Assembly (NCBI GenBank): GCA_023229765.1
Contig: JALNYO010000006.1
Location: 62,001 to 126,000, forward strand
From: Syntrophales bacterium
GTDB taxonomy: Bacteria; Desulfobacterota; Syntrophia; Syntrophales; UBA5619
Direction: 5' to 3'
DNA: 64,000 bases
The position numbers and the translations under genes are program-made. Of the stretch, positions 43,113 through 52,314 are shown piece after piece; within the stretch, counting starts at the first letter, position 1; each line of letters begins with the position of its first letter. The notes beneath the pieces were generated by a model. It was not told the DNA's origin. It made no database searches and worked only from the letters and a program-made list of their open reading frames with translations.

Positions 43113-44666
43113 CTATTGCTGCGCGGCTGATTGCCCTTCCCCGGAGGAACTGCGCCGGGGTTTTCTCGTCCTCGGCCGTTTTTTGCCTGCGCCGCCATTC
43201 GGCGCCACCGCCGCGGGTATCGCCGCGCTTATGGACGGCGACTGAGGCGCCATGTGCAGCGTCTTGTTATAGTAATCATCCAGAAGCATCGCGATCAGAG
43301 GGGAATCTTCCTCCGCTTCGGAAAGGGTCCTGCCCAGTGAAATGAAGCGCCGCATTCTTTCCCGCTCGAGGTTGTCGCGCGACCGGAGATCGGCTTCCAG
43401 CCCGGCGATGACCCGCTGGGCGACGATCTCCGCGACATCTTCTTCCTCGGGGAGTTTTCTTTCCTCCATATCCGTTATGTTGAAACTGCGAGCAATTGCC
43501 TTAAGCGCGAACTGCTCCATCCCGGCCGCAAGCGTAATCGCGGTGCCGCTTGCCCCCACCCTGCCGGTTCTTCCCGCCCGGTGGATATAAAGTTCCGGAT
43601 CCTCCGGCGGTTCATATTGAAAAACATGGGAAAGGTCGGGGATGTCAATGCCCCGGGCGGCCACGTCAGTTGCTACCAGAAAACGCAGTTCCCCCTTGCG
43701 GAGCCGCTCCATGACCTTTTCCCGGGCCCCCTGGGAAAGATCGGAGCTCAGTTCGTCGGCATCGTAACCAAAGCGCTTCAGCACCACGGTGACAAAATGG
43801 ACCGTCGAGCGCATATTGCAAAAGATGATTGCCGAGATCGGGTTTTCCATCTCGATGATTCTGATCAGCGCCCGTTCCTTCTGCACGCCCTGAACAATAT
43901 AGAAAAGGTGTGACGTATTGGCTACATGAATGTGGTCGCGGCTCAGGCTGAGGAAATCCGCCTTGCCGAGAAACTCCTCGGCCAACCGGATGATAAACGG
44001 CGAAAAGGTTGCGGAAAACATGCACCCGTTGAGGGGGTGTTTGGGAAGAAACTGCTGGATCCTCTTCATGTCGGGATAAAAGCCCATAGAAAGCATCCGA
44101 TCCGCCTCGTCAAAGACGAAAATGCTCAATTTATCAAGCGTCAGGGCGCCCTTGAGAAGATGATCAAGAATGCGCCCCGGCGTTCCGACAACAAGCTGCG
44201 CGCCGGCGCGTATGCCCTCAAGCTGGGGTTCGTATTTGACGCCGCCATAAACGACGACTGTTCTGAGTTCGCTCCCCCCGGTTAAAAGCTCCGCCTCCCG
44301 GGAAACCTGCAGGGCAAGCTCCCGCGTCGGCACCAGCACCAGCGCCTGACACGCCTTTTTCTGCGGATTTATTCTCTCGATGATTGGCAGCAGAAAGGCG
44401 CCAGTCTTGCCGCTCCCGGTCTGCGACTGCACCATCAGATTCCGACCGGCCATGATATAGGGAATCGCCTGGGACTGAACCGGAAGCAGTCCCGTCCAGC
44501 CGGCCATCGCGCATGCCTTTTGGAGGCGCGGCGAAAGGTCGGAAAGGGCAAACGCATTCAGCGGATTTTCAGGCTGTTCTTCATCGCCATTGCGCGCCGG
44601 CTGTTCCAACTCCATTGTTTGACTATTTGCTGTCTGATTTTGCTCCTCTTGATAATCCTCTGCCAT
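43113..44666 (-). CDS. DEAD-box RNA helicase
   Basis: 517 residues. All helicase motifs are present: Q motif, QTGSGKTGAF, PTRELALQ, DEAD, SAT, and HRAGRTGRVG. The C-terminal tail is basic (KKRPRTRKPRRSS), as in RhlE-like helicases that bind rRNA or mRNA. The N-terminal 40 residues are acidic and low complexity. Promoter TTGACA-N17-TATATC lies about 105 bases upstream. Confidence 0.94.
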   Translation of the reverse strand: MAEDYQEEQNQTANSQTMELEQPARNGDEEQPENPLNAFALSDLSPRLQKACAMAGWTGLLPVQSQAIPYIMAGRNLMVQSQTGSGKTGAFLLPIIERINPQKKACQALVLVPTRELALQVSREAELLTGGSELRTVVVYGGVKYEPQLEGIRAGAQLVVGTPGRILDHLLKGALTLDKLSIFVFDEADRMLSMGFYPDMKRIQQFLPKHPLNGCMFSATFSPFIIRLAEEFLGKADFLSLSRDHIHVANTSHLFYIVQGVQKERALIRIIEMENPISAIIFCNMRSTVHFVTVVLKRFGYDADELSSDLSQGAREKVMERLRKGELRFLVATDVAARGIDIPDLSHVFQYEPPEDPELYIHRAGRTGRVGASGTAITLAAGMEQFALKAIARSFNITDMEERKLPEEEDVAEIVAQRVIAGLEADLRSRDNLERERMRRFISLGRTLSEAEEDSPLIAMLLDDYYNKTLHMAPQSPSISAAIPAAVAPNGGAGKKRPRTRKPRRSSSGEGQSAAQQ

Positions 44667-44985
44667 CTCTCACCCTCTGTCTGCACGGACGTAATTAATC
44701 TCTTTATCCCTGTTCGTTAACCTCAAAATTCCCTTGGCCCGCGGCGCATAATCAGCCGAACCGCTTGGCAGATATACGCCGGCAGAGGGGTATTGTCAAG
44801 TAATTTACTCCCTAAGTTGCGAATATCTGTATAATTTAGACAGTAAACCAGCCTTGTCCGCAGCGGGCGGACTGTAAATGTTAGTTTTAATGGATTCATG
44901 CCTTCCATTTTTATACCAATTCACGAAATAGCCGCTTTATGCTATAAGACTTAAGAAATTATGAAAAAGGAGAAAACCACAAAAT
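44667..44985. other. Divergent intergenic region with helicase promoter
   Basis: Between the helicase (minus) and the zinc-ribbon gene (plus). The helicase promoter reads TTGACA (44799-44794), 17 bases, TATATC (44776-44771). A TATAAT at 44830-44835 on the plus strand has no good -35. No other feature is seen. Confidence 0.5.
44771..44799 (-). promoter_or_regulatory. Probable promoter of the DEAD-box helicase
   Basis: Minus strand: perfect TTGACA, a 17-base spacer, TATATC. It leaves a leader of about 100 bases. Confidence 0.55.
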
Positions 44986-45471
44986 ATGCCAATTTATGAA
45001 TTTTACTGTGAAAACTGCAACACCGTCTTTAATTTTTTCTCCCGGGGCGTAAACACGCAGGCAACCCCCGTCTGCCCGCGCTGCCAGGGTCCTCTGAAAC
45101 GGCAACTGTCTCTCTTCGCAAAGGTATCCAGGGGCAAGGAAGAATCCCTTGGCGAGGAAATGCCGCAACTCGACGAGGCGAAGATGGAAAAGGCGATGGC
45201 GATGCTGGCCGGCGAGGCTGAGAAAATGGACGAAAACGATCCGCGCCAGGCGGCGCAGTTGATGAGGAAGCTGAGCGAAGCCGCGGGAATCTCCTTCGGC
45301 GACGGAATGGAAGATGCCCTGAACCGCCTGGAGCGGGGTGAGGACCCGGACCGCATCGAAGAGGAGATGGGCTCGCTCCTCGATGCGGAAGAGCCTGTCT
45401 TGCTCAATAAAAAGGGGAGCGGCAGAAAAAGGCCCGCTCCCCGTGTTGACGAAACCCTGTACGACCTTTGA
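44986..45471 (+). CDS. FmdB-family zinc-ribbon protein
   Basis: 161 residues. The first 45 are a zinc ribbon with MPIYEFYCENCNTVF and CPRCQ, typical of FmdB-like putative regulators. The rest is a charged, helical region rich in Glu and Ala with no known domain. An AAAAGGAG site precedes the ATG. Proposed roles include transcription regulation or metal handling; none is proven here. Confidence 0.82.
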   Translation: MPIYEFYCENCNTVFNFFSRGVNTQATPVCPRCQGPLKRQLSLFAKVSRGKEESLGEEMPQLDEAKMEKAMAMLAGEAEKMDENDPRQAAQLMRKLSEAAGISFGDGMEDALNRLERGEDPDRIEEEMGSLLDAEEPVLLNKKGSGRKRPAPRVDETLYDL

Positions 45472-45542
45472 TTAGCGCCGAAAATGGACAGAGACGCATG
45501 GACAGTAAAAAACCCTTGCGCCTCTGTTAACAAAAAAACCTT

Positions 45543-45622
45543 CATGCCCGTGGGGCAAAACGAAGCATGAAAATCCCCCCTTGCCCCCCTTTGGCAAAGA
45601 GGGGATGGGGTAGGATTTTCAT
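45543..45622. repeat. Dispersed palindromic repeat, copy 2
   Basis: Same layout as 41110-41188: CATGCCCGTG...ACGAAGC, then a C-rich arm starting ATGAAAATCCCCCC and a G-rich arm ending GGATTTTCAT. It lies between the converging zinc-ribbon and ilvC genes and probably acts as a two-way terminator. Confidence 0.8.
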
Positions 45623-45656
45623 ATAAACGCATGCATGCAGATAGAGCAACCGCTGA

Positions 45657-46706
45657 TTATTTCCGGTTTTCCGGACGAAGCGCGCGGACAGCGGCGCCCG
45701 CCTGCCACATCTCGCTGTTTTTCATCGCCTCCAGTTCGGCGTCCAGTTTTTCCCGATAATCAGGGGCGCTGTTTGCCGAAAGGACAATGCGCGTTTCCTC
45801 ACCGGAACGAACGCTTTCATATAGCTTTTCGAACGTCGGGGCGACGGCTTCCCGGAAAGGCCCCTTCCAGTCGAGGGCGCCGCGCTGGGCGGTCGTGCTG
45901 CAGTTGGCGTACATCCAGTCCATCCCCTTTTCCGCAACCAGGCGGATCAGGCTCTGGGTCAGTTCTTCCACGGTTTCATTGAACGCCTCGCTCGGGCTGT
46001 GGCCGTTTTTCCGCAGCACATTGTACTGGGCTTCCATGACGCCGGCGAGGCAGCCCATCAAAACGCCCCGTTCGCCGGTTAGATCGCTGAAGACTTCCTT
46101 CTCAAACGTCGTCGGGAAAAGATAGCCGGAACCAACGGCGATGCCGAGGGCTATGGTCTTTTCCGTTGCCTTGCCGGTAGCATCCTGAAAGATCGCGTAG
46201 CTGGAATTGATGCCGCTCTTGTCGAGAAAGTTGTTTCTCACCGAGCGGCCGGAGCCCTTGGGCGCCACGAGGATCACATCGATATCCGCCGGGGGAACGA
46301 CGCCCGTCTGCTTGCTGTACGTAATTGAGAATCCATGAGAAAAATAAAGGGTTTTACCCTTGGTCAGGCACGGTTTGACAATGGGCCAAAGCTGTGTCTG
46401 CCCGGCATCGGAGAGCAGATATTCGATGATCGTCCCCCGCTTCGCCGCTTCTTCTACCGAAAAAAGGGTTTCGCCGGGGACGAAACCGTCGCGGATGGCC
46501 TTCTGCCAGGTTGCGCCTCCCTCGCGCTGTCCGACAATCACCCGAATCCCGTTGTCCCTAAGGTTAAGCGCCTGGCCGGGCCCCTGCACCCCGTAGCCTA
46601 AAATCGCGATCGTTTCCCCGCTGAGGACCGCCCGTGCCTTCTCCAAAGGAAACTCATCCGAGGTAACAACCTCCTCCCAAATGCCGCCAAAATTGATCTT
46701 TGCCAT
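45657..46706 (-). CDS. ilvC: Ketol-acid reductoisomerase
   Basis: 349 residues. The NAD(P)-binding motif is GYGVQGPGQAL; the KARI domain carries Mg2+/substrate residues in EVFSDLTGERG and CSTTAQRGA. It catalyses the second step of valine, leucine and isoleucine synthesis. It is the third gene of an ilvB-ilvN-ilvC operon (minus strand), about 140 bases past ilvN. Its regulation probably comes from the attenuator before ilvB. Confidence 0.95.
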   Translation of the reverse strand: MAKINFGGIWEEVVTSDEFPLEKARAVLSGETIAILGYGVQGPGQALNLRDNGIRVIVGQREGGATWQKAIRDGFVPGETLFSVEEAAKRGTIIEYLLSDAGQTQLWPIVKPCLTKGKTLYFSHGFSITYSKQTGVVPPADIDVILVAPKGSGRSVRNNFLDKSGINSSYAIFQDATGKATEKTIALGIAVGSGYLFPTTFEKEVFSDLTGERGVLMGCLAGVMEAQYNVLRKNGHSPSEAFNETVEELTQSLIRLVAEKGMDWMYANCSTTAQRGALDWKGPFREAVAPTFEKLYESVRSGEETRIVLSANSAPDYREKLDAELEAMKNSEMWQAGAAVRALRPENRK

Positions 46707-46847
46707 ATTCTGCTCCTTTCGTTGTTGTGGAAAGCACTCGCTGTGCTATATCCCTAAATAAAACCTCTCACAGGTTTTTCCCTCCCTCTATCGCCGTCCG
46801 GCAGGGAGTCCCTCTTGTTCGAAAAAACTATCCAGTTTTTTCGTTTT

Positions 46848-47342
46848 TTACCGTCCGGGCGGCTGTCGGAAAACGGCAATCGCCCCGGTCCGATTCATCT
46901 CCTCCACCCCGAACGGTTCGAAAAACTTGAGTATTGCCGCAGTCTTGTCAGTATTGGCCGTAATTTCCAAAATAAGATAATCCTCATCCATCGCGACGAT
47001 TTTGCAGCCGAACAGATCGATTGCCCGGAGAATCTCCTGGCGGTTTTCCTCTTTGATGCGCAGACCGATGATCATCAGTTCCCGCTTGACGGAAGGGATA
47101 TCGGTCAGATCGGTCACCGAAACGATATCGACAAGCCGGTCGAGCTGTTTTTTGATCTTGTCGGTAAAATCCCTGTCCGCCCGGCTGGTAAGCGTAATCC
47201 GCGAAACATCGGGATTGGTGGTTTCGGCGACGCAGAGGCTCCGTATATTGTAGCCCTTGCTGCTGAAGACGCCGGCAATCCGGGAGAGCACCCCGGGCTG
47301 GTTGTTGACGAGCAGCGAAATGATATGTTCCTGAACTGCCAT
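46848..47342 (-). CDS. ilvN: Acetolactate synthase small (regulatory) subunit
   Basis: 164 residues. An N-terminal ACT domain (HIISLLVNNQPGVLSRIAG) binds valine for feedback control; the C-terminal ALS_ss_C domain follows. It pairs with IlvB 82 bases upstream. The length is normal for IlvH/IlvN long forms. Confidence 0.94.
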   Translation of the reverse strand: MAVQEHIISLLVNNQPGVLSRIAGVFSSKGYNIRSLCVAETTNPDVSRITLTSRADRDFTDKIKKQLDRLVDIVSVTDLTDIPSVKRELMIIGLRIKEENRQEILRAIDLFGCKIVAMDEDYLILEITANTDKTAAILKFFEPFGVEEMNRTGAIAVFRQPPGR

Positions 47343-47424
47343 TATTTTTCAACCTCCTTTACATACCTGCACGTTTGACGAATTTGCGAAAAGCCGATGC
47401 TGCCCTTGCTTTTCGTCCCGTTGT

Positions 47425-49083
47425 TTATTTGCCGGAAATCATCTCCACGTTTGACTTGCCCGGAGGAATGATCGGATAGACGTAGGTGTCCTGATCGATG
47501 ACCACCTCCACGAGATAGGGGCCTTTCGCCTCTTTCATCCGCGCGATTGCCGCGTCCGGGTTGCCATGCGCGGGAATCCGTTCGGCGGGGATGCCGAAGC
47601 CGCGCGCGACGGCGACAAGATCAACCGTGTCGCCGAGGGCGCAGGTCGTAAAACGCGATTCAAAAAACAAATCCTGCATCTGACGGATCATTCCGAGGTG
47701 GCCGTTATTGAGGACAACGATCTTGAGCGGCAGACAGTACGAGCTGATCGTCGCCAGTTCCTGGATATTCATCAAAAAACCGCCATCGCCGCTGACAGTA
47801 ACCACTTCCCGATCGGGGGCGCCGATTTTCACGCCGATCGCGGCGGGGAGGGAAAAGCCCATTGTCCCCATGCCGCCGGTGGTAATGAGGCTGCGGGGAG
47901 AAAGGCACTGCCAGGAGCGGACGGTCCATATCTGGTTGAGTCCCACATCGGGAATGACAATCGCGTCCTGGGGCAGCGCGGCCTGAATTTTGCGAATCAG
48001 CAAACCCGCCTCCCCGCAACCGTCATCGCCCTCTTTTGCCGCCAACAGCGCCCGTTCCTCGTTTATTCTTGTTTCCCATTGGGAGCGATCACGGGGAGGC
48101 ACAAGTTCGGCAAGAGCGACAAGGGCGTCTTTGATATCACCGATCCATTGAAAATCGACCTTGATGTTTTTCCCGATCGAGGTGGGGTCGATATCGATCT
48201 GAGCGACCGACGCCAGCGGCGCGAACTTGGAAATGACGGAGGTGCTCCGCTCGGTAAAGCGGGAGCCCAAGGCGAGGATGAAATCGGACTGGTGGATCAT
48301 GCTGTTGGCCAGTTGGTTTCCGTGGGTGCCAATGAAGCCGAGGTCGTAGCCGTTGCCGGAGATGATCGAACCGATGCCCATCATCGTGGAAACAAAGGGT
48401 ATGCCGGTTTTCTTGACAAAAGCGGTTGCCAGTTCGCAGGCTTCGCCAAGCTTGACACCCCCCCCGACCAGGATGATTGGCCGTTCGCTGCGATTAAGCG
48501 CCTCGGCAATCCGGACAAGCGCCTCGCCGTTTTCATGGGGCAACGGAGTGTTTTCCGGAATGTTCCGTGCGTTGCCGCTGTCAAGAGCGCCGAGAATATC
48601 CCGGGGAATATCGAGCAGAACCGGGCCGGGCCTGCCGGAGCGGGCCAGGCGAAAGGCGCTGCGCAGAGATGAGGCAAGCTGCTCGGGGTCCCGCACCATG
48701 AAGCTGTGTTTGGTGATGGGCATCGTAATCCCGATGATGTCCGTCTCCTGGAAGGCATCCCGGCCCCAGAGGTCGCTGTTCACCTGGGCGGTGATTGCGA
48801 CCAGCGGGGTGGAATCCATGTAGGCGGTGGCAATGCCGGTAACAAGATTGGTCGCACCGGGACCTGATGTGGCAAGGCATACCCCTGTTTTGCCGGTTAC
48901 CCGGGCGTAGCCGTCGGCAGCGTGCGCCGCCGCCTGTTCGTGGCGCATCAGGTAGTGGCGGATGTGACTGTCGGCAAGCCGATCATTGAGGGGCAGGGTG
49001 TTGGCCCCCGGATACCCGAAAATCGCTTCCACCCCTTCTTCTTCCAGAACTTGTAAAACAATGTCCGCGCCAATGGTTTTCAT
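47425..49083 (-). CDS. ilvB: Acetolactate synthase large subunit
   Basis: 552 residues with the three TPP-enzyme domains: N-terminal GYPGANTLPLND and catalytic Glu in RHEQAAAHAADGY, middle FAD-binding domain, and C-terminal TPP motif GDGGFLMNIQELAT with NNGHLGM. It condenses pyruvate to acetolactate, or pyruvate with 2-oxobutyrate. The start at 49083 follows AGAAGGG; the in-frame start seven codons upstream overlaps that site. It is controlled by the leader upstream. Confidence 0.95.
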   Translation of the reverse strand: MKTIGADIVLQVLEEEGVEAIFGYPGANTLPLNDRLADSHIRHYLMRHEQAAAHAADGYARVTGKTGVCLATSGPGATNLVTGIATAYMDSTPLVAITAQVNSDLWGRDAFQETDIIGITMPITKHSFMVRDPEQLASSLRSAFRLARSGRPGPVLLDIPRDILGALDSGNARNIPENTPLPHENGEALVRIAEALNRSERPIILVGGGVKLGEACELATAFVKKTGIPFVSTMMGIGSIISGNGYDLGFIGTHGNQLANSMIHQSDFILALGSRFTERSTSVISKFAPLASVAQIDIDPTSIGKNIKVDFQWIGDIKDALVALAELVPPRDRSQWETRINEERALLAAKEGDDGCGEAGLLIRKIQAALPQDAIVIPDVGLNQIWTVRSWQCLSPRSLITTGGMGTMGFSLPAAIGVKIGAPDREVVTVSGDGGFLMNIQELATISSYCLPLKIVVLNNGHLGMIRQMQDLFFESRFTTCALGDTVDLVAVARGFGIPAERIPAHGNPDAAIARMKEAKGPYLVEVVIDQDTYVYPIIPPGKSNVEMISGK

Positions 49084-49194
49084 TTTAAAATTCCCTTCTT
49101 TCAATAGCTGTTAATCTCTGTTTACGCTGTTTGTCTTGTTGGGGCACGGCATGCCGTGTCCCTGCTTGCCATTGTCGAACCGCAACCCCTGAAA

Positions 49195-49229
49195 ACAAAA
49201 AAGCCGCGATCCTTTGCGGGGTCGCGGCT
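49195..49229 (-). terminator. Attenuator terminator ahead of ilvBNC
   Basis: On the minus strand AGCCGCGA (49229-49222) pairs with TCGCGGCT (49209-49202), closely followed by a T-tract (to 49196). It stands 22 bases after the ilv leader peptide stop and 112 bases before ilvB, the position expected for an attenuator. Confidence 0.82.
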
Positions 49230-49250
49230 CGCATCTTCTATTTGATTGTG

Positions 49251-49361
49251 TCAAAGACGCCGAGCAGCAACCCTCCCGGGGATAATTACTACTACTACGC
49301 CCGATATAAGCGATAACGCGTTAAGATAAATCTCTGATTTCTTAATAAACTGATTATTCAT
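49251..49361 (-). CDS. ilvL: ilv leader peptide
   Basis: A 36-residue frame too short to be a normal enzyme: it starts at ATG 49361 behind GGGAAGAG, contains GVVVVII (four GTA codons, then ATT ATC), with several Leu and Ala around it, and ends at 49251. Ribosome stalling at these codons when valine or isoleucine is scarce would prevent the following terminator from forming and let RNA polymerase reach ilvB. Translation of the peptide is inferred from composition and position. Confidence 0.78.
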   Translation of the reverse strand: MNNQFIKKSEIYLNALSLISGVVVVIIPGRVAARRL

Positions 49362-49417
49362 GGCTCTTCCCGTTTATGAACATTAATCTTCGCTTTTCGT
49401 TCCTGTTTGTGGCGTCT

Positions 49418-49446
49418 TTCATAGCAAAAAGAAAATGGCTTGTCAA
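49418..49446 (-). promoter_or_regulatory. Promoter of the ilvL-ilvBNC operon
   Basis: Minus strand TTGACA (49446-49441), a 17-base spacer and TATGAA (49423-49418). Transcription would start about 50 bases before the leader peptide. Confidence 0.72.
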
Positions 49447-49463
49447 GAAGGTTTTCCGGGGCG

Positions 49464-50801
49464 CTATGCAAATAGTTTTTCCAGCTCCCGACGAAGCTTG
49501 TAGGCATGTGTTGTCTCATCCATCGCTACATCATCCCAGCAGAGCATCTGGCCTTGCTTAACCGGACGAATGACTTTGACGTCATGTGCGAGTCCCAAGG
49601 GCAATCCGCCCAGGGCGACCGATTTTTGCGCCGGCAGCAATTTCCCCCAGACGGTGTAACCGCCTTCACCATCGAGGATAGTTCCCGGCTGCAGATCGCT
49701 TTTGGCGGTTGCCGCCACATCGGCATTCCAGCATTGCGCTGAGCCCGTTGCTTCCCTACGCAACGCCACGCTCGCCACCGATATGCCAACCTCCAGGCCG
49801 ATCAGATGCCAGCGCTTATAGAGTGTGAAATATCTTCCGCTGGGATCCGTATGGGCGTTGTATTCCTCAAAACAGTTTTTGATGTATTCTGTCTCGGCCT
49901 CCACTGTCACCCAAACACCCATGCGGATGTCATAAGGGATCTTTCTGCCGTCCACCTCCAGCGAGGAAATGACTTCGACCATCCCCTTTTTTTCCAGAAC
50001 GCCGCCCTCGGAAATTGGGCGGGTTACATAAGGAATATCCTCAACGCTGGCCGGAGGGTAAAGCAATCCATTGCTGGGCACAGACAATCCGGTGGCATTG
50101 GCGACGGCGGCGCTCTCAATGGCAGGTTTAGAGCCATCCAGAAAACTGTTGAACATCTTCGGGTTCAAGCCGCCCCGTGCCGCCTGCTCCGGCGTGAGCC
50201 CGTAATAGCCCCAGACGGTATCGGGCGTGGATTGATTGAAGTGGGGGAGCCACTTATGGCCGCGACCGGCGGCAACAACCGGAAAACCGCACGTCCTTGC
50301 CCAATCCACCAAATCGCAAATCAGGGCCGGCTGATCGCCGAAGGCCAGTGAATAGACCACCCCCGCTTCCGCAGCCTTCCGGGCAAGCAGGGGGCCGCAA
50401 AAGGCATCGGCTTCGACTGTCACGTTGACGACGTGTTTGCCATGCCTGAAAGCGAGAAGGCAGTGTTCAACCGCGGCGAGCGGATGTCCCGTGCATTCAA
50501 CGATGACGTCAATGGCCGGATGTTTGACCAGCGCCTCCCAATCCTCGGAAATGCAGGTGAACCCCGTTTTTAGCGCGTCATCGAAGGATGCGGCAGCGGA
50601 TTGCTGATCCTTCCAGCCAACGCGCGCCAGGTTGCGTTTGGCCCCTTCGGGCGAGAGATCAGCGATGCCGACTAAATGAACGCCGGGGATATTGGGCAGT
50701 TGCGCCAGGTACATCGAACCAAACTTTCCGGCGCCGATTAGTCCCACACGGATTGCTTGATGATTGGCGGCGAGTTGTTGCAGTTTTGCATGCAGGCTCA
50801 T
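49464..50801 (-). CDS. NAD(P)-dependent oxidoreductase with C-terminal SAF domain (COG4091-like)
   Basis: 445 residues. The Rossmann motif GLIGAGKFGSMYL (about residues 19-31) opens a homoserine-dehydrogenase-like NAD domain. Residues 350-445 form a SAF-type domain (GGYTVWGKLLPAQKSVALGGLPLG) like those in sialate or altronate enzymes. Members of this group act on branched sugar acids or related hydroxyacids; the substrate here is unknown. The start is the ATG at 50801 behind GGGGGG. It neighbours the amidase/hydroxyacid dehydrogenase pair on the same strand. Confidence 0.78.
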   Translation of the reverse strand: MSLHAKLQQLAANHQAIRVGLIGAGKFGSMYLAQLPNIPGVHLVGIADLSPEGAKRNLARVGWKDQQSAAASFDDALKTGFTCISEDWEALVKHPAIDVIVECTGHPLAAVEHCLLAFRHGKHVVNVTVEADAFCGPLLARKAAEAGVVYSLAFGDQPALICDLVDWARTCGFPVVAAGRGHKWLPHFNQSTPDTVWGYYGLTPEQAARGGLNPKMFNSFLDGSKPAIESAAVANATGLSVPSNGLLYPPASVEDIPYVTRPISEGGVLEKKGMVEVISSLEVDGRKIPYDIRMGVWVTVEAETEYIKNCFEEYNAHTDPSGRYFTLYKRWHLIGLEVGISVASVALRREATGSAQCWNADVAATAKSDLQPGTILDGEGGYTVWGKLLPAQKSVALGGLPLGLAHDVKVIRPVKQGQMLCWDDVAMDETTHAYKLRRELEKLFA

Positions 50802-50979
50802 AAAGTTCCCCCCTGGAGATGAGCAGAAAATGATGTTGACACTGTTTTTCTGTGATATTATAGGGGAAACAATTAACGTAGTCAAGAACACTCGCCAGAA
50901 CACTCGCCGGGTTTCAACATAAGGGCAGTTCCGCAAAGCCGCACTGGATTTTGCGGTGGTCTAAAGATTATGACCTTGC

Positions 50980-52314
50980 TTAACCTCTTGCGTGGAACGG
51001 GGTCCAGACGGGAAAGGGCAGCCGCTCTTCGCACCAAAGGGCCGTGGACAAGACAAGATCGTCATTCCCTGCGGCGCCGACAATCTGCAAACCCAGGGGC
51101 AGGCCCCGGGGGCCCAAGCCCGTCGGGATGGTGACGGCCGGAACGCCGCAGAGGCTCCAGATGGAGCAGAAGGCAGGGTTGCCCGTCTGGGCAAGGGTGG
51201 CCGGCGCCTCGCCTGTTGCGGGCGGGGTGATGATGGCGTCGAACCGGGCAAGAAAAAGCCTCAGTTCGTCCCGGAGGCGAAGGCGTTGGGAAAGGGCCTG
51301 CTGATAGGCAACCACTCCGATCTTTGATCCTTTGGCAATGATGTCCCGCAGGGTTGCGCTCAAAAGCGGGGCATGGCTGAGCGCAAGTTCCTCCATGTTA
51401 AAGGCCGCTTCGGCCGCCATGAGCGTCTGGATCGTTCCTTGCGCAAGCTCGAAGCTCTCCGGCAGTTCACACTCTTCAACGCGGGCGCCGCCTGTCCGCA
51501 ATCTTGCGATTGTGTTTTGGAAATTTTGCCGGGCGTGTTCATCGGCCTGTTCCCAGACTGGGGTTTTTATGGCCGCCAAAAACGGTGAGGCGCCGCGTTT
51601 GACGATGGCGGGGGAGATGTGCGCATTTTCGGCGGACAGTGAAGCCGCAAACCAGGCGGCATCTGCGACGCTGCGGGTAAAGACGCCCGGCTGATCCAGC
51701 GTGTGGCTGAATGTCAGAGCCCCCTCTACCGGGATAACCCCCTGGGTCGGCTTGAACCCCACTATCCCGCAAAAAGCGGCGGGGCGGATGACGGAGCCGT
51801 TGGTCTGCGTTCCTATGGCGGCGGGGACAAAACCGGCTGCAACCGCCGCTGCCGAGCCGCTGGAAGAGCCGCCCGGCGTATGGAGTATGTTCCAGGGGTT
51901 GCGAGTCTTGCCGGGCGCATAAAAGGCGCATTCCGCGGTAACGGTCTTTCCCATTACAAAGGCGCCCTGCTCCTGGAGTCGTTCTACCACACGGGCCGAT
52001 TTTTCAGGAATATTGCCGGCAAATGCCGGAGAACCCATTTCCGTCGGCACGCCGGCGGTGGCGTAGATATCCTTCACCCCGACGGGTATCCCCTGCAGCG
52101 GGCCGGGCGCCTCCCCCTCCTTGAGGCGGCGATCGGAAAGGCGGGCGGCCCGCAGGGCCGCCTCTGGCTCAAACCATGCCCAGGCGCGGATTTCTTCATC
52201 ATCCAGGCTAATCCTCGCAAGCAGCGCCCGCGTGTATTCTTCGGAGGTGAAACGCTTTTCCGCAATTCCCTTAACCGCGTCAATCAGGCTTAAGGCAGAA
52301 AGCGGCCTATCCAT
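50980..52314 (-). CDS. Amidase-signature family hydrolase
   Basis: 444 residues. The Ser-cisSer-Lys triad is visible: Lys in PVGVKDIYATAG and the Gly/Ser-rich GGSSSGSAAAVAAG. It hydrolyses an amide, releasing ammonia. It is not GatA, because gatB and gatC are absent and the C-terminus differs. Its first 8 bases overlap the upstream dehydrogenase gene, so the two are probably one transcript. Confidence 0.87.
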   Translation of the reverse strand: MDRPLSALSLIDAVKGIAEKRFTSEEYTRALLARISLDDEEIRAWAWFEPEAALRAARLSDRRLKEGEAPGPLQGIPVGVKDIYATAGVPTEMGSPAFAGNIPEKSARVVERLQEQGAFVMGKTVTAECAFYAPGKTRNPWNILHTPGGSSSGSAAAVAAGFVPAAIGTQTNGSVIRPAAFCGIVGFKPTQGVIPVEGALTFSHTLDQPGVFTRSVADAAWFAASLSAENAHISPAIVKRGASPFLAAIKTPVWEQADEHARQNFQNTIARLRTGGARVEECELPESFELAQGTIQTLMAAEAAFNMEELALSHAPLLSATLRDIIAKGSKIGVVAYQQALSQRLRLRDELRLFLARFDAIITPPATGEAPATLAQTGNPAFCSIWSLCGVPAVTIPTGLGPRGLPLGLQIVGAAGNDDLVLSTALWCEERLPFPVWTPFHARG

